This document shows positions 46,433 to 58,300 of a stretch of DNA of 64,000 nucleotides, piece after piece (positions within the stretch are counted from its first letter, which is position 1; every line of letters begins with the position of its first letter). The stretch is taken from NCBI GenBank assembly GCA_033030425.1, contig JAUFSD010000014.1:310001-374000 (forward strand). Reading direction: 5' to 3'. Source of the DNA: Verpa conica (lineage: Eukaryota; Ascomycota; Pezizomycetes; Pezizales; Morchellaceae). The notes beneath the pieces were generated by a model. It was not told the origin of the DNA. It ran no database searches and was given only the letters and a program-made list of their open reading frames with translations. Both the position numbers and the translations under genes were made by a program.

Positions 46433-49400
46433 TTACAAGAAACCTGACTCTTGTAATAACCTGGATTTTACGTCAGAACAACGGGTTCATCACCATGATC
46501 TGGATTCTCCCTCCTCCACCGATTCGCTCTTACTTGCGCTTGAGAGGCGCGATAACTATATTTTTCCGGATCTCAATGACAAAAAGCGAGTCGGTGGGGG
46601 AAGACGGTTTGGAAGTGAATCATGTTGGGGGAAATATAAAAATGAATTTACCTCGCAATTTTCTCATCTTCTCTCTCTCTTGGCTCAAGGCTCAGTGACA
46701 AGTTATACATGTCGTTCACATCCCTGGCAGACTGCATGTTTGTAATGATATATTCTTGAAGTTCCGGTACCGTTTGTAGCGGATATGGCACTGACTGATA
46801 CTGTTGGATCTCCCGGACGATATTGGCGGTCTTGACACGCTTGTCAAAATTGATCAAGCCTTTGTCTCCTTTGATAAAATCTTCATTCCCGTCCGCAACG
46901 AAAGTAAGATCCTTCAAGTAAACACCTGATGAATGCTGTCAGTTGCGCTTCTTGAAAGGGACATGCAGGAATAAACTTACCCAAGAATGGAACACAAGGA
47001 GGGTTAACAATATGAAGCATTTCTCGGTACTCGGCAAAATTCATCGTTGCTCCCATCAAAGTGTTCATTCCTTCTAGGATAGCATTGGTCCTGGTTGGTA
47101 CATGCTCCCAAGTCCTCTTCAGACGATGGATAGAAGATGTTTGTAACGCAGCAAGAATGGCTGTGAGTGTCGAGAAGTTATTCAATTGCCGACATTTCTA
47201 CATAACCGTCAGTATTGGAAGGTTGCAGGTTTTAGTCCAATATATTTACCTCAGCAACTGCAATAAAATGTTTAATCACAATCACTCGCTTCCGGACCTC
47301 GCCTTGTGTCAGGATCATCTCCGCTACCCAGTTCGTAAGTCTATTCGATTGCATAATAATCGCCCTGATATTCTCAGCAGGATCTGGTCCACCGTTTGGC
47401 TGCTTGCTCCATCCCTTGCTCAAACACTCAGCCGCCTTTAACTTTCCATATGACCTAGATTCGATGATTGTCAATTGACGGGCAAACTCCAAAGCATCAA
47501 TATCCAAAAACTTGAGTTTCTTCATATGCTTGGGCAGGATTGGTGGTGGTGGCTGAGACACCATGTTTAGCACCAGGCGCTTCATCTCTGGTTCCTGGCC
47601 ACGTAGTCGAGTATCGATAAGTGACAAAACCTGACTTGTTCCTGAGAGTTGCGGTAACATGACATCCTTAGCAAATGTGTGCATCTTCTTCAAGAGTTCA
47701 CGTGCTGCGTCATCCAACCCTTCCATCCAATTCTGCTCCAACCACATCTTCATAATACTCAAAACTCGCACACGAATAAGCTTCTGTTTCTTTTCGGTCC
47801 ATATCTCGAAATCAGCCGAGGATAATCCAGAAGGTGGTTGAACGGTAAACCGTCGGACGAGTTGATTGAAAAGCTCCGATGCGGTTGTAAATGAGGGGTA
47901 GGTGAGCAAAAATGTACTAATGAGATTTGAGTCCAGCATATCGTGCCGAGAAGCACGTTCTACCAGAGCTACTAATGTCCCACCCTTCACTTTGCCTTTT
48001 ACACCGTAGACTATCTCACTATCATGATCGCATCCAAGATACCATGGGGTCTCCTGAGGAGGTTCTTCGCCAAATACTTTTGCGATTTTAGACCCCCCAC
48101 TCCGAAGCATTGACTTATCCAGCACAGATGGTGCTCGTACGTTATTCTGATGGCGCGAAACTGACCGCTGATGCGATAGACGGCCTTGCATATCAGGATG
48201 CCCTAACTCGCCTTTACGAGTAAGATCCTCCGTCAAAATTTCCCGATCCTTAGGCTCCCGGCTATCTCTTTCCTCAACAAGCAGCTGTATTGAAAAGTTC
48301 AAAGCACTCATCCCGCTTTCCACCTCCTTCACATATATCTTGACCGAATTCAATCTTTCTTCCAAAAATTCACCACCAACCGCCGTCCATTCGTCAGCTA
48401 GAGGCGCTGTAACTGCTTGGCAAGCCAAAAAAAGATCCGCAAACGAGTCGTGTAATCGCTGCTTCTGTGTTGAAAAGTCAACCAAAGTAGGATGTTGCGG
48501 GGTCGCTGTTAGAGGTGTCATATTGATACTATCGACAAGGTTGAAGTATCTTCGAATGGTATCGAACGCAATCTGCGCCGCAGCGATAACATTTGCGCCA
48601 ATCATGCCTTGCCCATATTCTGTAACCACGGATTCTGGGTTGTCTAAAGTACTCTCAAGTCGCCTCAAAGCAGGTTTTACGATACCGTTCAATTCCTCCA
48701 TCCTGTCTACCAAGTCAAGCTCAAGAGGGACTAAAGAATCTGCCAATGGTGCTGGTGAAGCCGCGCCTCGCCAATTAATTCCAACTTGACTTCCGTGAAC
48801 AAATCCCGGCTTTAATCGAGGCAGTTTGCCTTCCCTCTGTGCTTTAGCGATATCGGCAAAACCAAAGACGCCAACCATCACTTCATCCGCCTCTGCCAAG
48901 CATTTCGACTCAGCGTCTGGGGGGGGGCAATCTGTTGCTGCTACGTGCGAAGATAAGACGAGCTTCGAAAATGCGGCCATAAAATGCCTGAAATGAGGAT
49001 TGAGAGTTGCGTTTCTCATGATTATCGATGGTTGCCCTGAATGGTTATCGGTTGTTGCAGAACCTGCTACAATCAATAATCGAATCATATCGGATATATC
49101 CTCCGCCCGAGCAACATAATTCGCGCGATCCAAAGAGTTGATTGCTTGTCGATACCTCTCGACAGCAAGTCTAGTGGCCTCTATCAGTTCATCCCATGAT
49201 GAAGGTATACTTATACCATCATCATAATATGTGTTATCGACCTTGGTATCAATGACTGGAGATGTAAAGGATTGGATAACAGTGGTACCGCCATTGCTCA
49301 TGTTCACGGCAGTAGTCGCTGTTGACGTTGAGAATCCGGAGGAATGGCCAGGCTTGAAACCGTTTAGATTCCTTACAGAGTCGATTGATGTTGTAGCGCT

Positions 49401-50455
49401 GTCCACAAGTGTGCTTTGCGATTCACGATCTAGAAAATTCAATAAGCTTAGAGACCTTTCATTAGATAAACTTGCAGAAATGAAAAACTGACTCTCGTTA
49501 TCCTGTTTATAAAGTCAGTATGCAACTTGAGATAGAAATTTGAAAGAGAACATACTCGCGACGGCCCAGGGCTATGCATAGATAAAACCAACATCTCTCC
49601 TTCCCCAACATCAGAAGCCGAGTCGCCCTCTTCCTCCTCTCCAAAGCCTTGATTTGCCAGATCTTCCCTATCATAGCCACCCGCCATCAACTCGGGTGGT
49701 GGTCGAGTCTGCCCGGGGGCAGAAAAGGTTGACCTATCCCGAGGACCTGACTCTGTCGTCGAAGTCGGAGTTTCTAGTGGAAGCTCTGTCCTTGTTACTC
49801 CTGTGATTGTGTTGAAGTAATACAACCTCCCATCCGGTGTTGCTTGTGGTATCCAAAACGCAGCTTCGTCATTCTCCCTATCATCCGTCCCCTCGAGTGG
49901 TAGGATCGGCGATGCCATTCCACGTTCTGAATCGTCATCGTCATCGTCATATTCATCATAAGAGTCGTCCTCGTAGTCGTCGCTGTCGTCTAAAGGAGAT
50001 TGGGTGCTGCCATTTTCCGTCACGTCGTTGGGAGAAATAAGTTCACAGTAGTTGCTTGGAAACCATCCTCGCTGATTATGAACTATTCCGTCCCACCACC
50101 CACTCTCCAGTTGAGTGATCACCTGGATCACATCGCCCTGGCTGAAGCTCAGGCTGGTGGGATCTTCCGAAGTATAATTATATAATGCGCGCACGTACAT
50201 CCTCGCTGGAACTTGAATTTCTTCTCTCCTTATTGCTCTCTGAGGCATTCCCGACTGTTGAGATGTCGATGCAGAGCGATCGCGAGTGTAGCTAGAGGAG
50301 GTTGACGGCCGGCTAGTCCTTCCACCGTCCCTGAATCCACTGTCCGAAGAGCCTTGTCTTCCAGCCCCGTTGGCAAGTCCGTTTCTTTCAATACGCGATG
50401 AAGTAGCTGACGGCGAAAAGAGAGGTGAGTGCCGGGCAGTAGCAGTAGCAATCAT
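46433..50455 (-). CDS. CDC25: CDC25-type Ras guanine-nucleotide exchange factor
   Basis: Five exons, 50455..49556, 49502..47250, 47197..46981, 46925..46652 and 46460..46433, all in frame, encode 1223 aa. Residues about 88–140 are an SH3 domain (ALYNYTSEDPTSLSFSQGDV … GWWDGIVHNQRGWFPSNY). An acidic run follows (about 157–178), then a WW-like segment (about 198–227, FWIPQATPDGRLYYFNTITG) that lacks the second tryptophan. RasGEF_N follows in the second half (KGGTLVALVERASRHDMLDS, TFLLTYPSFT). The catalytic CDC25 domain runs to the C terminus (DIDALEFARQLTIIESRSYG, VPFLGVYLKDLTFVADG). The last exon encodes only LLQESGFL. It activates Ras by releasing GDP, upstream of cAMP/PKA control of growth and morphogenesis. 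The start is the first ATG; the codon before it is GTG. Confidence 0.94.
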
Positions 50456-52018
50456 CACAAGTAGAGAAGCCGCTGAGGGGAGATGAGGGGAATAATCGCT
50501 ACGATCTTGATTACTGTTATTGGTGGAAGCAGCGAATCAAGATAGCCAGGATGGCCTAGCGGGTGAAACTCGAACAATGTTGGGGGCAGTTGCTAGAGCG
50601 AGAGTAGGGGAGACTGGACTAAGAACGACCGAGTAGGGGATGCGTATGTTACAGTGGGGCAGCCGCAAACCCCAAACCAGCCCAAATGACGGCTATCGAT
50701 GGATACGTCGATGAGAACGACACGATGTCTATTGGGTAGTGAGGGGAAGAGATGTCGTTAACTGGAAGTGATGTAAAATGAGGTGAGGTGATGTGAACAA
50801 GCGCAGCAGTCGAGGGGTAAAGGGGGGGGGGGTTGAGTGGTGGTTGTGGTTTATTTGGAGCACAAGACGTCCAAATTGGTTTCCGCAGCGCCGAGCGGAG
50901 AAGAGCAGCCTGGGAATGGAGACTGAAGAAGGGAAGGCTCAGTGATAGGACAAGCAGGCCAACAGCAGTAGGAGTGGCAGTGACAGTAAAAGAGTGATAG
51001 CTCCGAGGAGATTTGAATTAAAAAAAACAATATGTTTTGTTGATTCTATATCACTCTCACCCTCTCCTCTTTCCCTCTATATTGTTCTCTTATCCTCCCA
51101 CCTCTTCCTAACCCTATCCTATCCCTTCCCTATTGTTTTATCTCGCGTAACTGAGATGGCAACAACGAGATGCCGACCACGACAACTGCAACTGCAACTG
51201 CAGCAAGGGAAGAGCAAGCAGAAAACCCTCTAGTCAATCACCAAACTTCATCAGTCACTCGGCCCGTCCAGATGCGGTGGAGTACTCTCGAGGCACGGTC
51301 AGCGCCTCACTCCAGTCTTCCTAGAGTGCCCCTGCGTCTCAGATACATGTAGAGTAGAGCATTCATCCAGTGCCCAGCTGCCTACATCTTCTTCGCCCGC
51401 GCTGCCACCTACCGAATTGTCCTAGCTATGTAGCCAACTAGAGTACCCACATACATTTGCCATCTGCTGCTTACTAGACACACCTGCGTCATTCTGTTAT
51501 TGTATGCTTTGTTTTATTCTCGTGATAACTTTCACAAAAGAAACGAAAGAATCAAAGAATGAAAGAAATTCCCACTTGTAGCCTATTCCCCCCCCCCTCC
51601 TCCCTCCCCTCCCCTCACCTTCCCGCCTGTGCCCCTCTACAACCGTGGTTCTACTATGATATGATGCTTCCGCGCCATATGTGTGATATGTCCTCTTTGG
51701 CGGCGAGGCCTGCAAGCCACTCCTCGTGTATCACTGGCTTCCTTACACTGCATCAATCAGCACACGCACCTCATTTTTTTTCCTTGGTGAAGGTATGGTG
51801 ACTTCTACTGTCCCGGCCACATTTATTGGGGCAGGGGGTTGTCGCGACGCAGATAATCTAAAGCACGTTTTTTTAACTAAAAGTACTCTAAGAGAATGCA
51901 GTAAAAGGTTCTCCTGCGCAATCGATGTCGATATCAAGTTTCGTTGTAGAAATAATTAAGAAAACTTAACCTCCACCGATGCCCAATGTTTCCCTAGCTT
52001 GCAGAATCCCTAAATCGC
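50456..52018. other. RasGEF upstream region
   Basis: 1.56 kb with G-run (50821–50832) and C/T-rich tracts. Short frames (51497–51801 on both strands) show no domain. It probably contains the long leader and promoter of the exchange factor. Confidence 0.5.
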
Positions 52019-52302
52019 TCAATCGCTCATGGTTTCTTCCGAATCTCGGACTTCTGGGTTCTCGGACTGTGCCAGCAGTGGAATAGGTACAGGAATTAGT
52101 GGGCTCTCTGCATCTAGAGTAGTGTCCTGTTCAAAGAGGCTCGTTCCTTGTCCCCCAAGGGCTTCTAACGGTTGATATTTGACCGGGATTACCTCCAGAT
52201 CGCTTTTCCCACCAAACGGTGCTCTTGTCACTTATACTAACGGGGCAGGATTCTTGACACTTACCCAGAAGCCGGGGTGGCAGGTTGTCGTAATGCGGAC
52301 AT
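52019..52302 (-). CDS. Possible small hypothetical protein (80 aa)
   Basis: Two proposed exons, 52302..52265 and 52223..52019, with a 41-nt GTAAGT…CAAG intron, give an 80-aa protein beginning MSALRQPATPASG. It continues through a Pro/Leu-rich middle (PLIPVPIPLLAQ) to an acidic tail (RDSEETMSD). Composition is protein-like and the splice sites are reasonable, but the intron is short, no domain is seen and the acceptor lacks a clear pyrimidine tract. It could be chance. Confidence 0.33.
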
Positions 52303-55300
52303 ATCTCTTTACTTTTTTCTACTTTTCCTGAGCGCTTTGACGCGTTGAAGAAGGTCGACGGAAGCCGAACGGAACAAGATGACATGCAACCCACGTTTTT
52401 CTTTCCTTCTTCCTCATCAATTGATACATACCCCGAGCTCTCTCCCCCAGCAGACCGGCAGCCAAGTTCGATATCGAGCCAGGTGGGTTCCCGGAGCAAA
52501 TATGGCAGGCCGGAAGTCCCCATGGCTTCAGCTCTTCAATCACGTATCATATCGACATCCGGTGGCTCCGTCATGCACCTAGCTCGATGGCGGACTCTTC
52601 TGTTTCATCACGATTCCCCATCGTTTCGTGTACTCTATGTATTCTTTAAGCTATACCCACGATATGCATAATGACATCCATTAACGCAAGTAAAAAAAAA
52701 AAAAAAAAACTCCCTGTGGATCATTGACTGTCTCTGTCTTCGGCTTCTTCCCGAAAAACCACGAGGGTAACATCATCGGTCAAAAAAAAATATCTATATA
52801 TGTACATACGCAAGAAAAAAAACCCCAATACATGATGCAGAGCTGACAGCATGAGAAAGAACTGGCTGGTTCGCACCTTTTGCCTCTTGAGAATAATCTC
52901 CCCCCCCCCAAGGAAAATTCGCCTTACTCAAAAAAAAAAAAAAGGAATTGAATCAGGATTGCTGAGGCCGTTCATCCGAGAATCACATTTCTGTCAATGT
53001 GTTTTTTTCCCCTCCCCCCTTCTATGGAAAAATCGGTCTCACGATCCGCCATGATCTGCAGTGGTATCCTATCCCTCTAGCTTTAGCTTCACATTTTCCA
53101 TGGTTGAGGCGTTCTATGCCCCCATTCTCGAAGTTCCTCCCATGTGTCGTGGAAGATTCTCACATGCATCTAGAGAAGAGGACACAGACAGGCGCCTAAC
53201 CTGTAGGAGAAGCGTCTGCTTATAATGTATCTAAACTGGATCGGCACTTTGTCTACGCACCCCGAAACGGAGGGGTGTGGAGATTTGTATAGAAAAAGTA
53301 ATGATTATCTAATTTTTTTTTTCCCTTTCCCTTTCAAAGTTGGTAGATTACACAAATACTTTGTGCCCCCCCCCTACCCTAGTCATACGAGTGTTTGCGG
53401 CGCAACTTCTCTCTCTCTCAAACAAAGTTATTCAAATCCAGAGAGAAAAAGACGGGAGAGGGGGGGGAGGGGGGGAGAAAGGAAAAAGTCGGTACAATAT
53501 AGGACTTTACCGTTTAGGCCCCCAAGATATCTAACAACCTGGGACAGGAAGATGTCAAGAGAAAAAAGGGTACAAACGACGGGGGGGGCCATGGAAACGG
53601 CCGTTAGCGAACAATCAACCGGGATCGGATAAACCGAGGATGTGTCGTATGCGCGTTCGTTTCCATTGCGCTACATACACGATTGGTATCAGACTTGAAA
53701 TTGGGGTAGCAAGAAAAAAAACAAAAGATACCCTGGCGGGAACACACACGCGCGCTCATAACAAGAAACCCGATACGAGCGGCCCTTATCTTGTTTGATT
53801 CGGTGTAAACATTATCCTCGGAACCTTCCATAAACCTTTCTTTTTCTTTTCTTTTTGCTGTCTATGTTTCGTTTATCTCTTATATGACACCAAGGATGTT
53901 TAACCACCCTTTCCCCCCCCCCCCCTTCCTTTTCCTCTCTACGATACCGGATCTTGATATCTCCCTTCGAGGGTTTCTCCCCCCGCCCCCCCGCGGACCA
54001 GGGAGGGGGCTTGATAAAGTAAATAAATAAATAAAATCCTGCGTCGGAAAGATCTAAGATCTTGCGGCAGGTAAAATTGACATGTTGTATTTTTATGCGT
54101 GCTTGGTGAATCCAGTATATATTTTTTTAAAAAAAAGAAGGGTTAGGTGACCGACAAACGCGATTATGACGATGTTTAAAATTAAAGATTGATCACGAAA
54201 TGGAAGAGGAAGAAAAAAATATTTCAAAAACATCCAACCAAGTCGGTTCTTTTTTTTTACTTTTACTTTTGGGGGGGAATTGAGAACGGCCGAGGTAAAA
54301 GAAATTAATTATAGAACACCGGGGAGACCGAGCGAACATAGGTTTGTTTCCCGGCATCTTATCACTAGTCTAAATCCCGTCTTTTTCAGCAGAAGCTGAT
54401 GATTATTCCTCTAGTCGCCGAGTTGTAGGGTATAATTTAGATTAATCCCGCTTCTTGTTCCCCCCTAGCTAACTTCCTGGGTGCCGTGCCCTGCTTGCAT
54501 GGAGGGTGCGAGGGCGAGGGGCAATGGGGTGCGGGGCAGCCACAGCCTAGAGCGGGGAGGGAAAAGAGCGGGGAGGAAAGGCGGGGCAGGAGGGTGGGAA
54601 ACAAAACCGTAGACCTGGGAGTTGTTTCTTTCACAAGCAAGGGAAAGTACTGATTGAAGCACAAGTATGTACAGTACATACATGAAGCGCATACATAAAG
54701 GGTCTTCCGGGGGAATTGATCCGCCTTTTCTGCCTGACGAGTTTGCGAACTGCGTCTCTCTCTGTGTGCTTATTTATTACATTGCATTTCCCCGGTCGAC
54801 CGAAAATATTTCGTTTTGATCCGCAATTCCCTAGGAAAAGGGAGAGGAGGGGGGGAAATATATATATGAGAGAAGAATAAATAAGATAAAATAAAATCCC
54901 CTCAAAACACAATTTCCGGCCATCGGGAACGTTGGGGACATCACGAACATCTGTCGCTGCCCGGGTCGTCGGTCAGTGAACCGAGAAATTGGGTGGAGGA
55001 ATGCGGTTGAAAATGCCGCAGAAGTCACCTGTAATCCCGTGTAGTCCTTTCAAAGTCTGCTACTATCCTCTTACCCAAACAGTTAGTCCCTTCTTGTATG
55101 ATACGTTTCATACTCATCCGGGACCCTCATGAATGGAACGTCCACTTATACAGATATATCCAAACATCCGGCTGACTGTGGTGTCATAGCACTCTCTGTT
55201 TGCTTGTTGGTGGGCGAATTCCTCGTCGAAGATCCCCCTCTATTCCATACTCCTGCGGGCCGTCAACTCGGCAGATCCTATGAGAAGCTGATCATTATGT

Positions 55301-58300
55301 GTGGAGTACTTTGGGAGATATTGCTACTGTTATGTATGTAAGGTGATGGCCGTTTTATTTTATCCAAGCGAAGGGTTTTGCATACATACCACCACACACA
55401 AGGAAAAAACAAAAAAGCCACCTCAAGAACCGTTCCTGCAAACTTCCGGGTCAACCCAACTTGCTTTCTAATCCATAATCATAAGGCAATTATACCGGGC
55501 CTCGGAGCGACTCCGCTGCGAGCTTCTGTGGGCCTGTGGCGGTACCGTCATGTAGGTCAAACGGCAACTGACAGGAAAGGTACTTCCTGGAGTAAAGAGG
55601 ACCTCAACCTCGTTCGTCTCCATACAGAAGGGAAAATTACCAAAGGGAAAATTACCAAAGGCAAAGCATCCCATCCGTACAAGATGCAAAAATCTCCCCC
55701 CCGCCTATTTTCCCAAACGCCGGGAAAGTTATTTCAGGCTGGTGGGAAACAGTTCCAGTCATTTAAACGGTACCATTGAGCACGGACGACAAGAAGTGGA
55801 GAGAGAGAGCCGGTGGCATGGTCTACGGTACCCTAGGTATCTCGTCTTCTGCCCACCTTCCTGGTATCAGCTCTATCGTGCAGGCGAGTTTTTACCCTTT
55901 CGCACTTCTCCTACTATTTTTTTTTTGCGATATGTAATATGATATAGGAATCCACCAAACATAAACAATATCGTGAAACAAGCGTTCGTTTTTTTCTCTT
56001 TCCATGCCATCTCATCCCACTTTAGACTTGATAGTAATCCGCTACGATCTAGTAAGCAGAAACCTTATCGCACGTTGTACATTGCGATGTACACCCCCTC
56101 ATCAGTCCATCCCACTCCCGCCGCAAGGAACAAGCAAAGGGAGAAAAATACAAAAAGCAATAATATTTAAAATCTCCCTTAGTGCGAAGAACATCCACGG
56201 GCGCGGCACTTGTGAAAGGAAAAAAAGGAACAATCGGGATGTCCGGTCAGAAGACGCGATCCGAACCCGCCGTCAGCAAATAGAGGTCGGCAAGTGTTTC
56301 TTTTGCCGCCTGGCCGTGTGTGCGCGCGTGGGTGGTAGTAGTGTAGGCATAATAGGTGTGTTGGGAAGTCGGTGTTATAGATGCCTGGTACGGATGGAAA
56401 CGCGGTGCCTATTTCTCCCGAACGAGCGCGAATACAGAAGGAGTATCCTTTATCGTATCTGGATGCGCGTTACAATTGATCGCGGACAGGAGAAAGAAGA
56501 AAATAAGGGAAAAGTCAGTACGTGGTCGATGACCATGGTCAATGTTTATGCACACTTGAGGGTGCCGTTGAGTGCATGTAGGTAGGTACGGTCACAGCGT
56601 GCACGATATGTATGCATGTCGGTATTCCAGGGTCTTAATGCTGTGTTGTTCAACGTCAATGGTTTTTTTTCCCCATCACAACGTTGGCACGCAAGAACGG
56701 GGGGGCAAAGGGAGGCAAGCTTGTGCTAACGAAGGTTGACCCCTCCAGCCCCTCCATTCTGCTCTGGTCGATTTCCCGGATCAGGAGGGAAGTATCTATC
56801 GAGTTCGGACGAAGTGTTTTAGTAGGGGAACCCCTCCCCGGTCAGAGCATGGTCCCACCATAGTTAGATTGAAGGAACTTTTGAGAGGTTCACGTCCCTT
56901 CCTTCGATCTTTCTGTAATATGAAGGCACAGACTATTCCCAGCAGATGAAAATTTTCAAGCACTCGTAACTCTCCAGAGTGAGTGACTATGCGTGGGCGA
57001 AGCACGCAACATATTTGTTCAATGGACCACATCCTCGGATCCTGCCCCATGCCCGAATACCAAAATCCTGAGACACCGGGCGGGATGTTCGCTCCCAGGT
57101 TAGTGCCCGCGGTCTCTCCCCCTAACGTAGCTGAGAGGTGCACGGGAGGTTGAAATGTGAAATATTAATGGACATCGTGAAAGATTCGTGGGGGAATGAC
57201 AATTGGTCGTGATTCCAGAACGCGTGGGGTTCTAGCGAAACGGACGAAAAAGGGGAAACCCCAGCCCGTCAACAGTCGTATTCTAGGGTCCGGCCGGTAG
57301 CCTAGCTGAGTAGATTAGACTTGTAGGTAATCTAGGTAGTTGCTTTTGCATGGTTAAGCATCAACGGGGAAGAAAAAGTACAGCATATATTTTTGTTTAT
57401 TTTCCGGGTTCTATAGAGTTTTCGAAAGTGGATTCTTCTTAATCATCGTGTTCCCACTAGATTCGTTACTTTTTCTCAGCCTTTTTTTTTTTCCCTCTCC
57501 CCCTTGCCATACAGCTGGATGCGAGTTGTACAGGACCTGGTGAAGGTGAGGAAGGCCCATGGAGTGTAAATACTACGCAAACAGAAACAGCCTAATGTCC
57601 ATCCCAATAACGGAGGCACTTGCGGAGTGTTGTTGATTGATCATCGCTCCTCAAAAAAACATGATGATACATCAATGATCAATCAGTGTACACCATCAGA
57701 TACATGGTGCATAATCTCCAGCCGGGAAAGGTGACAGTAAGTTACACGTATGGTCTGTAAGTGGCAGAGCGGTGGCTAGAGAGATGTTCTCTATGCAAAA
57801 CCGATGCGTCTCTGGAACTACCGCTTTCGGGGAAGGCATGGGCACGGGCACTAACAAAAAAATGGATTCCTTGTTGACCCCTGTCCCTGTTAGAGGGCCT
57901 TGTGCAGAAAGGAAAGCTCCCCTTCGCCAATTTCGTCTCGGAATTTCCACATTCTGTTTCGAAACGATGAGATCAGAAAAGGAATATGAGCATCTGAGAG
58001 ATTTGATTGACTCCTGATTTCCTCAAACAGGACCTGGCGGATCCCGAAGGCCTGGTTTTCGGAGGTGGGGGATAGATGTTGTTTATTACCAACTTGGCTG
58101 ATCAAAAGTAAACACTCCCCCCCATCTCTCCCTCCGACCACCCAACCTGAAGGAACTAAGCTGGGTTCCTGTCTTGTATGGGATTGAGACTTCATGTATT
58201 TATTTATTTTTTCTTGCTTCAACCCTAGAAGACAGGTTTACTCTTTCTTGGCGGATATAGACAACACAACAGGCTTGATAGTAAAGTCACAAGACAAGGC

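Noticed and set aside
56004..56585. 193-codon plus-strand frame in the gap
   Set aside because: Mixed composition, no domain, no splice or promoter support; length is plausible by chance in 10 kb.
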